From Kushneria pakistanensis (GTDB lineage: Bacteria > Pseudomonadota > Gammaproteobacteria > Pseudomonadales > Halomonadaceae): DNA of 64,000 nucleotides. The stretch covers positions 622,025 to 686,024 of the forward strand of contig NZ_BMZM01000002.1 in assembly GCF_014652795.1 (NCBI RefSeq), given 5' to 3'. The position numbers and the translations under genes were made by a program. Under the pieces are notes generated by a model. That model made no database searches. It was given only the letters and a program-made list of their open reading frames with translations, and was not told the origin of the DNA. Positions 1-8,683 of this stretch are shown piece by piece; within the stretch, counting starts at the first letter, position 1, and each line of letters begins with the position of its first letter.

Positions 1-8
1 TGGCCGGT

Positions 9-1733
9 CTAGAAGGATTCCCACTCTTCCACATCATTGTGAGCCCTGGCGGCAGGTCTGGAAGGCTGTCTCGCCGGTGTTGCTGCAGGTGCCGGCGTTC
101 TGGCGGTCGGCGCCGGTGTGCGAGCCGGCGCGCTGCTGCGAGGCGACGCGGTGGCAGGGCGTGATGAGACCTCCCGCTCACGCTCGCCGGTAAACCGGAA
201 GTAAGCCACCTGCTGTTTGAGCATTTCGGCCTGCTGTTCCAGCGAGTTGCTGGCCGCGGCGGCCTGTTCGACCAGTGCCGCGTTCTGCTGGGTCATGCTG
301 TCCATCTGGGCCACGGCCTGGTTGACCTGGTCGATACCGGTGGCCTGTTCCTGACTGGCGGTGGTGATTTCGGCCACGATATCGCTGACCTTTTCCACGC
401 TACTGATAATCTCGTGCAGCGTTTTACCCGACAGGTCGACCAGCTCGGAGCCGTCCTCGACCCGCTTGACGCTTTCTTCCACCAGCCGCTTGATGTCCTT
501 GGCCGCCGTGGCGCTTCGGCTGGCCAGGCTTCGAACCTCGGAGGCCACCACGGCAAACCCGCGCCCCTGTTCACCGGCACGGGCAGCTTCCACCGCCGCA
601 TTGAGTGCCAGCAGATTGGTCTGGAAGGCGATGTCGTCAATCAGACCGACGATGTCAACAATCTTGCGGCTTGAGGCGTTGATCTCGCTCATGGCATCGA
701 TGGTTCTTGAAACCACCTCGCCGCCCTTGCGGGCCTGATCGCGCACGCTGCCGGTCAGGTGTTTGGCATGGACCGCGTTTTCGGCATTCTGCTTGACCGT
801 GGAGGTCATCTCTTCCATGGAGGCCGCGGTCTGCTCAAGGCTTGCGGCCTGCTCCTGGGTGCGGCGTGACAGGTCGTTGTTGCCACCGGCGATCTGGCGT
901 GCGCCAACGCTGACGGATTCCGAGTTGCGGCGGACATCATTGACGATCTCGCTGAGCTTGTTGTCCATGCGCCGGAAAGCCTTGAGCAGCCGACCGATCT
1001 CATCGGTGCGTGTCGTTTCAGGCACGGCATTGAGGCGCCCCTCGGCAATGGCATCGGCGGCCATTTCGGCCTCACGCAGCGGGCCCACAATACTGCGGGA
1101 AATCAGAAATCCCAGCACGCCGGCCAGGATGGCGGACATGATGCCGCCGCCGAGACTGACCCAGAAGACATGGGCGCGTCCTTCGCGAGCCTGCTCCAGA
1201 CGGGTAACGTTGAGTGCCTGCTCGGCCTCATCAAGCTCGGCCATCACCACCCGCATGCCATCCATCTGGGTCTTGCCCGTGGCCTGCTGTTCAAAGTCGA
1301 CCACCGCCGACATGCCCGTGCCATCAGGCTGTACGGCGCGGCGCAGTGCCAGCGCCGGAGTGACTTCCACCTTCTGCCACTCTCGCTCCATGCTGCCAAG
1401 CCTTGCCAGACGCTGCTGCTGGGTCGGGTTGTCGGCAGTCAGTGTCGTCAGCAGGGCCAGAGACTTTTCGAAGACATCTGCGCCATGGTGATAGGGTGCC
1501 AGCGACGCTTCATCGCCGGTCAGCAAAAAGCCGCGCTCACCGGTTTCCATATCGATCAGGGCGCTTGCGGCATCGGCGAGCCTGTCGCGGACTTCAGTGC
1601 TGTGTTCACTCCACCGGCTGGCCTTTTCCAGGCCATGCGTGGTGATAAGGATGGTGGTCACCAGCGCGACCAGGATAAGGACGACAGCGCCAAAACTCAG
1701 ATACAGGCGCTGACGAATACTCAGATGGTTCAT
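9..1733 (-). CDS. Methyl-accepting chemotaxis protein
   Basis: Transmembrane chemoreceptor that signals to the CheA/CheW complex. Of 574 residues, an N-terminal membrane segment (about 10-31) is followed by a periplasmic helical region with a CHASE3-like motif ([12 protein letters not shown]), a second membrane segment (about 203-224), a HAMP domain and the conserved cytoplasmic hairpin ([20 protein letters not shown]). The tail is a Pro/Ala/Arg-rich linker ending in EWESF, which resembles the NWETF pentapeptide that tethers CheR and CheB in high-abundance receptors. I chose the ATG at 1733 because AGGGA lies about 9 bases before it; an upstream in-frame start at 1769 would add 12 residues. 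The ligand is unknown. No chemotaxis genes adjoin it. Confidence 0.93.
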   Translation of the reverse strand: MNHLSIRQRLYLSFGAVVLILVALVTTILITTHGLEKASRWSEHSTEVRDRLADAASALIDMETGERGFLLTGDEASLAPYHHGADVFEKSLALLTTLTADNPTQQQRLARLGSMEREWQKVEVTPALALRRAVQPDGTGMSAVVDFEQQATGKTQMDGMRVVMAELDEAEQALNVTRLEQAREGRAHVFWVSLGGGIMSAILAGVLGFLISRSIVGPLREAEMAADAIAEGRLNAVPETTRTDEIGRLLKAFRRMDNKLSEIVNDVRRNSESVSVGARQIAGGNNDLSRRTQEQAASLEQTAASMEEMTSTVKQNAENAVHAKHLTGSVRDQARKGGEVVSRTIDAMSEINASSRKIVDIVGLIDDIAFQTNLLALNAAVEAARAGEQGRGFAVVASEVRSLASRSATAAKDIKRLVEESVKRVEDGSELVDLSGKTLHEIISSVEKVSDIVAEITTASQEQATGIDQVNQAVAQMDSMTQQNAALVEQAAAASNSLEQQAEMLKQQVAYFRFTGEREREVSSRPATASPRSSAPARTPAPTARTPAPAATPARQPSRPAARAHNDVEEWESF

Positions 1734-1992
1734 GTCAAAATTCCCTGTAAGACGGCGCGCAAGCGACACCGGAGCAGAAATGAGATTTCCTACACCGATA
1801 CAGCCGTAAAGCGGGAACCTCTGCTTTCGATGCTGCGGGTGGGGATGCGCTGCTTATCGTCGTTTCAGGAATCAAACTTGAGAACGTTAGTGTAATAATC
1901 ATTCAAGCATGAGCAGGCCATGCCGATACACAAGGGATATCTAATGCATGCTGCGGAAAACGGCGTGCTGATTCCCCTGTCAGGAGCCCTGC

Positions 1993-3498
1993 ATGCTTGC
2001 GATCATCCCCACCCGTGCCAGCGTTGGGCTTTCGGCCCCTGAAGTCGTCGTTGAAGTGCATCTCTCCAACGGGCTACCGGGGCTTGCCATCGTGGGGCTG
2101 CCGGAAGCTGCGGTGAAGGAGAGCCGCGAGCGGGTGCGCAGCGCGCTGATCAACGCCGGTTTCGAGTTCCCCGCCAAGCGCATCACACTGAACCTGGCTC
2201 CGGCCGATCTGCCCAAGGAGGGCGGACGTTTTGATCTGCCGATTGCGCTTGGCATTCTGGTCGCCTCCGGGCAGATCCCGCAGGAGGCGGTGGGCAAGCT
2301 GGAGTGCCTGGGAGAGCTGGCACTCGATGGCCAGCTGCGTGCCGTGACCGGCGTTTTGCCGGCCGCGCTGGCCGTAGCGGAGGCCGGGCGCCAGCTGCTG
2401 CTGCCCACTGCCAATGCCGATGAAGCGGCGCTGGCCGGGAATCTGGAAGTGCTGCCGGTTTCAAATCTTTTAGAGGTGGTGGCACACCTGACCGGCGAGC
2501 GGCGTATTACGCCGCACCATCTGGATGCACCGCCGGCCGCGACGCTTGCTGCCGCGGATCTATGCGATGTGCGCGGTCAGCATCAGGCGCGCCGGGCGCT
2601 GGAAGTCGCTGCAGCCGGTGGACATAACCTGCTCTTTGCCGGCCCTCCGGGTACCGGCAAGACCATGCTGGCCAGCCGCCTGGCGGGCATTCTGCCGCCG
2701 CTGACCGAGAGCGAATGCCTGGAGGTCGCGGCGATTCGCTCGGTCTGCGGGCTCGATATTCTCGAGCGCTGGGGACAGCGCCCGTTTCGCGCCCCGCATC
2801 ACGGCGCCAGCCCCGCCGCGCTGGTCGGCGGCGGCTCCCGTCCCCGCCCCGGTGAAATATCGCTGGCCCATCAGGGCGTACTCTTTCTCGATGAGCTGCC
2901 GGAGTTCGACCGCAAGGTACTGGAGGCCATGCGTGAACCGCTGGAATCCGGTCGCGTTCACATCGCCCGCGCCAGCCATCAGCGCGAGTACCCGGCCCGT
3001 TTTCAACTCGTGGCTGCCATGAACCCGTGCCCCTGCGGGCATCTCGGCGACCCGCGTCAGCAGTGCAGCTGCACGCCCAACCAGATTCAGCGCTATCAGG
3101 CGCGGCTTTCCGGGCCGCTGCTCGACCGCATCGATCTACAAATTGAAGTCCCCGCGCTGCCTGCCGAACAGCTCACCGCCAAAGCACAGGGCGAAAACTC
3201 CGCGACCGTGCGCGAACGTGTGATGGCGGCGCGAAGAATTCAGTACGCTCGTGGCGGGCTCAACGCACACCTCTCCACCAGCGAGCTGGAAACCGCCTGC
3301 GCGCTGGGCGATGACGAGCGTGCCTGGCTCTCCGGCGTGCTGGCACGGCTGAATCTTTCAGCGCGAGCCTATCACCGCGTGCTCAAGGTGGCGCGGACCA
3401 TTGCGGATTTAAACGGTGAGGCGAAGGTCGAGAAGGGCGCGCTGATGGAGGCGATCGGCTATCGCCAGCTGGATCGGATGATGGGGCGGGGCGTGTAG
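1993..3498 (+). CDS. comM: YifB/ComM family Mg-chelatase-like AAA+ ATPase
   Basis: AAA+ ATPase of 501 residues, the normal length for the family. The N-terminal ChlI-type domain is followed by a Walker A motif GPPGTGKT at about residue 217, a Walker B region LFLDELPEFD at about 297-306, and the C-terminal Mg_chelatase_C domain. Four cysteines (CPCGHLGDPRQQCSC) near residue 342 form the zinc-like patch typical of these proteins. In Vibrio and Haemophilus, ComM is a branch-migration helicase that helps integrate transforming DNA. No competence genes are nearby, so that role is by homology only. The gene stands alone on the plus strand. Confidence 0.93.
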   Translation: MLAIIPTRASVGLSAPEVVVEVHLSNGLPGLAIVGLPEAAVKESRERVRSALINAGFEFPAKRITLNLAPADLPKEGGRFDLPIALGILVASGQIPQEAVGKLECLGELALDGQLRAVTGVLPAALAVAEAGRQLLLPTANADEAALAGNLEVLPVSNLLEVVAHLTGERRITPHHLDAPPAATLAAADLCDVRGQHQARRALEVAAAGGHNLLFAGPPGTGKTMLASRLAGILPPLTESECLEVAAIRSVCGLDILERWGQRPFRAPHHGASPAALVGGGSRPRPGEISLAHQGVLFLDELPEFDRKVLEAMREPLESGRVHIARASHQREYPARFQLVAAMNPCPCGHLGDPRQQCSCTPNQIQRYQARLSGPLLDRIDLQIEVPALPAEQLTAKAQGENSATVRERVMAARRIQYARGGLNAHLSTSELETACALGDDERAWLSGVLARLNLSARAYHRVLKVARTIADLNGEAKVEKGALMEAIGYRQLDRMMGRGV

Positions 3499-3531
3499 GT
3501 AAAGCATCGCCTGCCCCGATGTTCGAAAGGG

Positions 3532-3888
3532 TCAGGCGTTGATGGCGCGTTCCATGCGGTCAAAGACCGGCGCGCACTGGCCGTGCCAGTAGCTGTCGAA
3601 GTCGAAGCGGCCCTGCTCGCTTTGATACCAGCGATAGGCATCCGCCTTCAGGTTCGCCGCCTGGCGGCTTTTCATGTTGGCCCCTTTCTGCTTGAAGGCC
3701 GACTGCAGGATATCGAACGCCTCGGGTTCAAACCCCTTTTCGGCGCCGGTCACTGCACAGGTATAGATTGCGACCGCCTGACTGCCGGGGGTATTGAATT
3801 CGTCGCTGATATAGCCCTGTGCCATGACGTTAAGCGATGTCGTGAGCAGAAGGACGCCGGCCCATAGGGTTTTCATGGTCAGTTTCAT
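3532..3888 (-). CDS. Small secreted hypothetical protein
   Basis: A protein of 118 residues whose family I do not recognise. Starting at 3888 it has a clear Sec signal peptide: basic MKLTMK, a hydrophobic stretch to about residue 20, and a likely cut after VMA before QGYISDEF. The mature part has two cysteines (IYTCAV and HGQCAPV) that could form one disulfide, plus aromatic residues near the C-terminus. A longer reading from 3972 would place non-signal sequence ahead of the hydrophobic core, so I rejected it. It is convergent with comM and divergent from the trehalase gene. Probably periplasmic. Confidence 0.75.
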   Translation of the reverse strand: MKLTMKTLWAGVLLLTTSLNVMAQGYISDEFNTPGSQAVAIYTCAVTGAEKGFEPEAFDILQSAFKQKGANMKSRQAANLKADAYRWYQSEQGRFDFDSYWHGQCAPVFDRMERAINA

Positions 3889-4220
3889 GGTGTCTGGCCT
3901 TTGTGGTAAAGCGCGGTGATTCCTGACAGGAGCATTGATACGGCCGGGGGTGTCTGTGCATTTATCATGCATGCGCCCCCGCCGACCGTGCTGGTGTCCC
4001 TGTTGTTATCGGCGGCATGGATACATGTCTTTACGCAGACTTACACGAAATTGACAGAAGGCGGGTCTTTTCAAAGGCTCGAGCGTCTTTTGTGCTGCCA
4101 GGAAAGGTCTGAACACTTCGCCCAATGGCGAGTCGCGATTTGATAGGCGTGCGCTAATATGAATTCCGGCGCTGTAGCGGCGTTTTCAGACAACAAGGCG
4201 ACAGGGACGGGAGAATCATC
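3889..4220. other. Intergenic region between the divergent secreted protein and trehalase genes
   Basis: These 332 bases should hold both divergent promoters. A TAATAT -10-like hexamer lies at 4155-4160, about 60 bases before the trehalase start, without a convincing -35 box. A run of five G (about 3953) and a run of five C (about 3974) could pair weakly. I see no gene, riboswitch or terminator here. Confidence 0.5.
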
Positions 4221-5864
4221 ATGCAGGGAATGGCATCAAGGAGCGCGATAGGCCGCGTGCTGACAGGGTTGGCGCTGACATGCGTACTGGCAGGCTGTGC
4301 CAGTAGCGGTGGGACGAATGGTGATCCCAAGCTTGCCGCGCAGTCTCCGGAGCGCGCCTGGGGACCGGTCATGGTGGCCATTGCCGAGGCCGAGCTGTAT
4401 GAGGATGAAAAGTCGGTGGTGGATCTGGTGCCCCGGCGTGACCCGAGTCTGATCGTGTCGGACTATCAATCGCGCACCAGCGACGGACCGCTCTCCCGGG
4501 AAGCGCTTGAAGACTTTGTGCGTGAGAACTTCGACGAGCCGCCCGAGAATGAGTCGCGCCTGTCCGAGGCGGCCGGCACGCCGATCGATCAGCACATCAT
4601 CAACCTCTGGCCCTATCTGACCCGCGACCCTGCCGCCACCGATGAGGGGCAGTGGAGCAGCCTTGTGGTGCTGCCGCATCGCTATGTGGTGCCGGGCGGG
4701 CGCTTCAACGAGATGTTCTACTGGGACAGCTACTTCACCATGCTGGGGCTGGCGCACAGCGATCGCTATGACCTGGTGCGCGACATGGTCGACAACTTTG
4801 CCTGGCTGATCGATCAGTACGGCTTTATTCCCAACGGCACTCGTACCTATTTCCTGACCCGCAGCCAGCCACCGTTTTTTGCCTCGATGGTAGAGCTTCT
4901 GGCCGAACACGATGGCGACAAGGTCTATCAGCGCTACCTGCCCGAGCTTGAGAAAGAGTACGAGTACTGGATGCGCGGCGGTGATGCCCTCGCGCCGGGT
5001 CAGGCGCAGGAACATGTGGTGAGACTCGAGGATGGCACGCTGCTCAATCGCTACCACGGCAGTGAAAACACCCCGCGGCCGGAATCCTATGCCGGTGAAA
5101 TCGCCCTGGCGCAGAAAGCGCCTGAGCGGCCCGCCGCCGAGGTGTACGGTGCGCTGCGTGCCGCGGCTGAAAGCGGCTGGGACTTCAGCTCGCGCTGGAT
5201 GGCAGACGGCAGCCAGCAGGCCACCATTGCCACCCGCGACTTCGTGCCGGTGGATCTCAACGCGCTGCTGTTCCATCTGGAAAAGACGCTGGCGCACGCC
5301 TGGCAGCTCGAAGGTAACCGCGAGCGCGCCGAGCAGTTTGAGCAGCTGGCCGAGACCCGCCGCGAGGCGATCAATCGGGTGTTCTGGGACGCCGATCGGG
5401 GTCTTTATACCGACTACGACTGGCGCGAAAAGCGCTTGAGTGAGGTGGTCTCCGCCGCCATGGTCTATCCGCTGGCGTTTGAAGTGGCCGACCAGCCCCG
5501 CGCCGAGGCCACGAGCGCGGCCGTCGAGCGCGAACTGCTGCGCCCGGGCGGCATGGTCACCACCAACCGGCACACCGGTGAGCAATGGGATGCGCCCAAC
5601 GGCTGGGCACCGCTGCAGTGGCTGGCGGTGGATGGTCTGACCCGTTACGGCCAGACCCGGCTGGCCGAGACCATCGCCCGACGCTGGATCGATACCAATC
5701 AGCGCGTGTATGACGAGACCGGCAAACTGGTCGAGAAGTACAACGTGGAAAACCCCGGCGTGGGCGGCGGCGGTGAGTATGAAGTGGTCGATGGCTTCGG
5801 CTGGACCAACGGCGTACTGCTGGATCTGATGGCGCGCTACCCCGGGGCTGCCCGCACTCGCTGA
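4221..5864 (+). CDS. treA: Alpha,alpha-trehalase, GH37, lipoprotein form
   Basis: Hydrolyses trehalose to two glucose molecules in the periplasm. The 547-residue protein has both GH37 signatures: PGGRFNEMFYWDSYF at about 157-171 and QWDAPNGWAPLQ at about 455-466. The segment ESGWDFSSRW (about 317-326) contains the catalytic Asp of the family, and the glycine-rich GGGGEYEVVDGFGW lies near the C-terminus. The N-terminus is a lipoprotein signal with lipobox LAGC, so it is probably lipid-anchored, whereas E. coli TreA is soluble. GGGAG precedes the ATG. No trehalose transporter is adjacent. In a halophile it could recover the osmolyte trehalose from outside; that is inference. Confidence 0.95.
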   Translation: MQGMASRSAIGRVLTGLALTCVLAGCASSGGTNGDPKLAAQSPERAWGPVMVAIAEAELYEDEKSVVDLVPRRDPSLIVSDYQSRTSDGPLSREALEDFVRENFDEPPENESRLSEAAGTPIDQHIINLWPYLTRDPAATDEGQWSSLVVLPHRYVVPGGRFNEMFYWDSYFTMLGLAHSDRYDLVRDMVDNFAWLIDQYGFIPNGTRTYFLTRSQPPFFASMVELLAEHDGDKVYQRYLPELEKEYEYWMRGGDALAPGQAQEHVVRLEDGTLLNRYHGSENTPRPESYAGEIALAQKAPERPAAEVYGALRAAAESGWDFSSRWMADGSQQATIATRDFVPVDLNALLFHLEKTLAHAWQLEGNRERAEQFEQLAETRREAINRVFWDADRGLYTDYDWREKRLSEVVSAAMVYPLAFEVADQPRAEATSAAVERELLRPGGMVTTNRHTGEQWDAPNGWAPLQWLAVDGLTRYGQTRLAETIARRWIDTNQRVYDETGKLVEKYNVENPGVGGGGEYEVVDGFGWTNGVLLDLMARYPGAARTR

Positions 5865-5872
5865 ACCTTGCG

Positions 5873-5920
5873 TTATCCACACCCATCTCTATATAGGTCT
5901 GTTCCAGCGCCTGTGGATAG
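5873..5920. promoter_or_regulatory. Inverted pair of DnaA boxes
   Basis: A perfect DnaA box TTATCCACA lies at 5873-5881. An inverted one-mismatch copy (TGTGGATAG) lies at 5912-5920. The pair sits in the 137-base gap between treA and the acetyltransferase gene. The motif match is seen directly; DnaA binding is inference. Confidence 0.4.
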
Positions 5921-6001
5921 ACAGGCGCCGGTTCAGGGCAGCATCGCACTTGTCGGTACGCTATCCTGCACGATCCGTTGACAGGGTACGGAGGCGTTGC
6001 G

Positions 6002-6589
6002 ATGCAGCTGATTCATCTTCAGGGTACACAGATCCGGCAGTGGCTTGATGCGCTGGCGGCCCTGCGTATCCGGGTCTTTCGTGAATTCCCCTATCTCTAT
6101 GAGGGCTCGCGCGACTACGAGCGCGACTATCTGGCAACCTACGCACAAAGCGATGACAGCCTCTGCGTGCTGGTGCTCGACGGTGAGCAGGTCGTGGGCA
6201 TGAGCACGGCGCTGCCGCTGGCCCATGAGGATGAGGCGTTCATGCGCCCCTTCATCGAGCAGGGCATTGCTGTCGAGACCGTCTGCTATTTTGGCGAGTC
6301 GATCCTGCTGCCCGAGTATCGCGGCCAGGGGCTGGGGGTGCGCTTTTTTGAAGAACGTGAGGCACATGCGCGTACGCTTGCCGGCGTGTGTCATACAGCC
6401 TTTTGCGCGGTGGAGCGCCCTGAGGATCACCCCTTGCGCCCAGCCAGTTATCAGCCGCTGGACAGCTTCTGGCACAAACGCGGCTATACACCCCGGCCCG
6501 AGCTTTATGCCCACTATGAGTGGCAGGATATCGACGCCGAGGCGCCCGATCACAAGACGCTGCGCTTCTGGCTCAAGACGCTGGATTAA
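6002..6589 (+). CDS. GNAT family N-acetyltransferase
   Basis: Putative acetyl-CoA dependent N-acetyltransferase of 195 residues. The acetyl-CoA pyrophosphate loop is PEYRGQGLGVRFF at about 103-115, followed by the usual helix. I chose the ATG at 6002, which has GGAGG seven bases upstream, over the in-frame ATG at 5978. The substrate is unknown. It lies 56 bases before a nitrilase-superfamily amidase on the same strand, so the two are probably co-transcribed and may act on the same small-molecule pathway; that link is inference from position. Confidence 0.87.
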   Translation: MQLIHLQGTQIRQWLDALAALRIRVFREFPYLYEGSRDYERDYLATYAQSDDSLCVLVLDGEQVVGMSTALPLAHEDEAFMRPFIEQGIAVETVCYFGESILLPEYRGQGLGVRFFEEREAHARTLAGVCHTAFCAVERPEDHPLRPASYQPLDSFWHKRGYTPRPELYAHYEWQDIDAEAPDHKTLRFWLKTLD

Positions 6590-6645
6590 GTCGGGGCACT
6601 GCCTGCCTGGCACCACTTTCCGATCTTTTTTGACAAGGACTGCCC

Positions 6646-7533
6646 ATGCACCTGGCCCTGTGTCAGTACGCCATCGAGCTTTTTGAACACCCCCGCGACT
6701 ATCAGGCGCATCTGGAATCACTGATCGAGCAGGCCGCCCGCCGCGGCGCCGAGCTGCTGGTCATGCCGGAGTATGCAAGTCTGGTCATGACCGGACAGAT
6801 GCCGCCCGAGGTGCGCGGCGATCTACATGAATCCATTGCGGCGCTCCAGCCGATGCTGCCGGGCTGGCTTGAACAGTGCGAGGCGCTGGCCAGGCGTTTC
6901 GGCATCTATCTGGTGCCGGGCAGTGCGCCAGTGCGCGATGACGATGGCATCTATCGCAACCGCGCCTGGCTGTTTGGTCCCAGCGGGCTGGTCGGCACTC
7001 AGGACAAGCTGATCATGACGCGCTTTGAGCGCGAGTACTGGGGCATCAAGGGCGGCAGCGGTCTGCAGGTATTTGATACCGCCCTGGGCAAACTCGGCAT
7101 TCTGATCTGCTATGACAACGAGTTCCCCATGGCCGCGCGCCTGCTGGCCGAGCAGGGCGTGGACCTGATCGTCTCGCCGAGCTGCACGGATACCGAATCC
7201 GGTTACTACCGGGTACGTACCGGGGCCCGGGCTCGTGCACTGGAAAACCAGATTGCCGTGGCGGTCTCGCCGACGGTCGGCGAGGCGGCCTGGTCGCAGG
7301 CGCTCGATTACAACTACGGTCGCGCCGGGCTGTATGTTCCGGCCGACATCGGCATGCCGGCCAGCGGGGTGGTGGCGCAGAGCGAAAACATCACGATCGA
7401 TCGCAGCTCGTGGCTGCACGTCGAGCTGGATCTGTCCGCCATTGCCAACCTGCGCGAGGACGGGCAGGTGCTCCTGCGTCGCGACTGGCCGGAGCAGTTC
7501 GACCCCGAGCGGATGTATATCATCGAGAAGTGA
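6646..7533 (+). CDS. Carbon-nitrogen hydrolase (nitrilase superfamily)
   Basis: Cytoplasmic amidase-type enzyme of 295 residues with the full Glu-Lys-Cys triad: E42 (VMPEYASL), K121 (TQDKLIM) and C155 (LICYDNEFP). The family cleaves non-peptide C-N bonds through a cysteine thioester; the substrate cannot be read from the sequence. It follows the GNAT gene closely. Its 3' end overlaps the convergent Moco oxidoreductase gene by 14 bases (7520-7533). Confidence 0.9.
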   Translation: MHLALCQYAIELFEHPRDYQAHLESLIEQAARRGAELLVMPEYASLVMTGQMPPEVRGDLHESIAALQPMLPGWLEQCEALARRFGIYLVPGSAPVRDDDGIYRNRAWLFGPSGLVGTQDKLIMTRFEREYWGIKGGSGLQVFDTALGKLGILICYDNEFPMAARLLAEQGVDLIVSPSCTDTESGYYRVRTGARARALENQIAVAVSPTVGEAAWSQALDYNYGRAGLYVPADIGMPASGVVAQSENITIDRSSWLHVELDLSAIANLREDGQVLLRRDWPEQFDPERMYIIEK

Positions 7534-8608
7534 TGTGGCCTTCAACGGCCTGAAACGTGAGCCGGGTCACGGCGTTGTAGCAGCAGCCGTGATCGTTCCA
7601 TGGCACCTGCTCGGGCTGTTGGTGGCCCTGATCATCGGTTGCCCGAACGCTGAGGGTGTGCTGACCCGGTGATGGATCGCACTGCAGTGACCAGCACACC
7701 CAGGCGCCGGCAATATTGGGCGTGTGCAGCTCGGCGCTCTGCCATTTGCCGGTATCAATGCGGTAATCCACCCGGACGATCTGCCCCTCACCGGAAAAGG
7801 CCCGGCCGCGAATCACGGCCCTGCCGGCCTGAATAACGGCGCCTTCTTCCATGTCGATAACGCTCATGACCGGCATGGTGGTGATGGGGACGCCTTCGGC
7901 CTCGCCCTTGGCCGGATAGTCTGGTCCTGCCAGAATGTAGTCCTGCGTGTTCCAGTATGTATTGCGTGGCTGGCGCGAGACCTCGATGCGGCCCAGCCAC
8001 TTGATGCTGGCCGCACCCAGCCAGCCGGAGACGACCAGCCGTGCCGGGAAGCCGTGATCGATCGGCAGCGGTTCGCCATTCATGGAAAGCGCAATGATGG
8101 TGTCATCGGCGAGCGCCTTGTCGATGGCCAGGGGGCGAGCAAAGCGGCCGCTGTCGAGCCCTTCGGGCAGGACATGGAAGGCATCGCTTTCAACGCCGGC
8201 CAGCGCCAGCACGTCGCGCAGACGGACACCGCTCCATTCGGCCACCCCGATGGCGCCAAGGTGCCACTGGGCGCCTTCGGCAGCCTTGCCAAAATCCCGG
8301 GCAAAGGAGGTGCGTGCATTGCCGGCGCATTCGATGGCTCGTATGACGCTGACGCGCGGCAGCCGTTCCAGCGCGGCCATGTCCAGCTTTAACGTCTGGT
8401 GCAGCGCATCGCCTTCAAGGGTCAGCGACCAGTGTTCCGACGAGAGTTCGGGAATATCAAAATGGCTTCGCACGTAAAACTGCCGGTTGGGTGTGAGATA
8501 GCCCGGCAGCCGGGACAGACGTGTCTCGACGTTGGTGGCGCCCCCTTCTTCGGGGTGGCGGAAGTACTCGGCAGGTAGCGGCTTGAAAATGCCGGGGTGA
8601 TAGCTCAT
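7520..8608 (-). CDS. Sulfite oxidase-like molybdopterin oxidoreductase
   Basis: Protein of 362 residues with the sulfite-oxidase fold. The Moco domain contains IECAGNAR, where C94 should be the molybdenum-ligating cysteine, and the segment HGFPARLVVSGWLGAASIKW is typical of the family. The C-terminal third matches the Mo-co dimerisation domain. Unlike many bacterial sulfite dehydrogenases it has no twin-arginine or Sec signal, so it appears cytoplasmic, and no cytochrome subunit gene adjoins it. The electron acceptor is therefore unknown. Sulfite is a reasonable but unproven substrate. Confidence 0.87.
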   Translation of the reverse strand: MSYHPGIFKPLPAEYFRHPEEGGATNVETRLSRLPGYLTPNRQFYVRSHFDIPELSSEHWSLTLEGDALHQTLKLDMAALERLPRVSVIRAIECAGNARTSFARDFGKAAEGAQWHLGAIGVAEWSGVRLRDVLALAGVESDAFHVLPEGLDSGRFARPLAIDKALADDTIIALSMNGEPLPIDHGFPARLVVSGWLGAASIKWLGRIEVSRQPRNTYWNTQDYILAGPDYPAKGEAEGVPITTMPVMSVIDMEEGAVIQAGRAVIRGRAFSGEGQIVRVDYRIDTGKWQSAELHTPNIAGAWVCWSLQCDPSPGQHTLSVRATDDQGHQQPEQVPWNDHGCCYNAVTRLTFQAVEGHITSR

Positions 8609-8683
8609 GACGAAACGCTCCGGACAGGCCGTGACAGGCGACTCTCTTGAGCGTAGCGGTTTTTATCGACAGGTCATGCCGAG

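Noticed and set aside
1734-1992. Sigma28 flagellar-type promoter for the chemoreceptor
   Set aside because: I looked for TAAA-N15-GCCGATAA-like spacing on the minus strand and found no acceptable match.
4236-5882. 548-codon open frame antisense to treA
   Set aside because: A shadow frame produced by GC-rich codon bias. The plus-strand trehalase has complete family signatures; the antisense product is low-complexity and resembles nothing.
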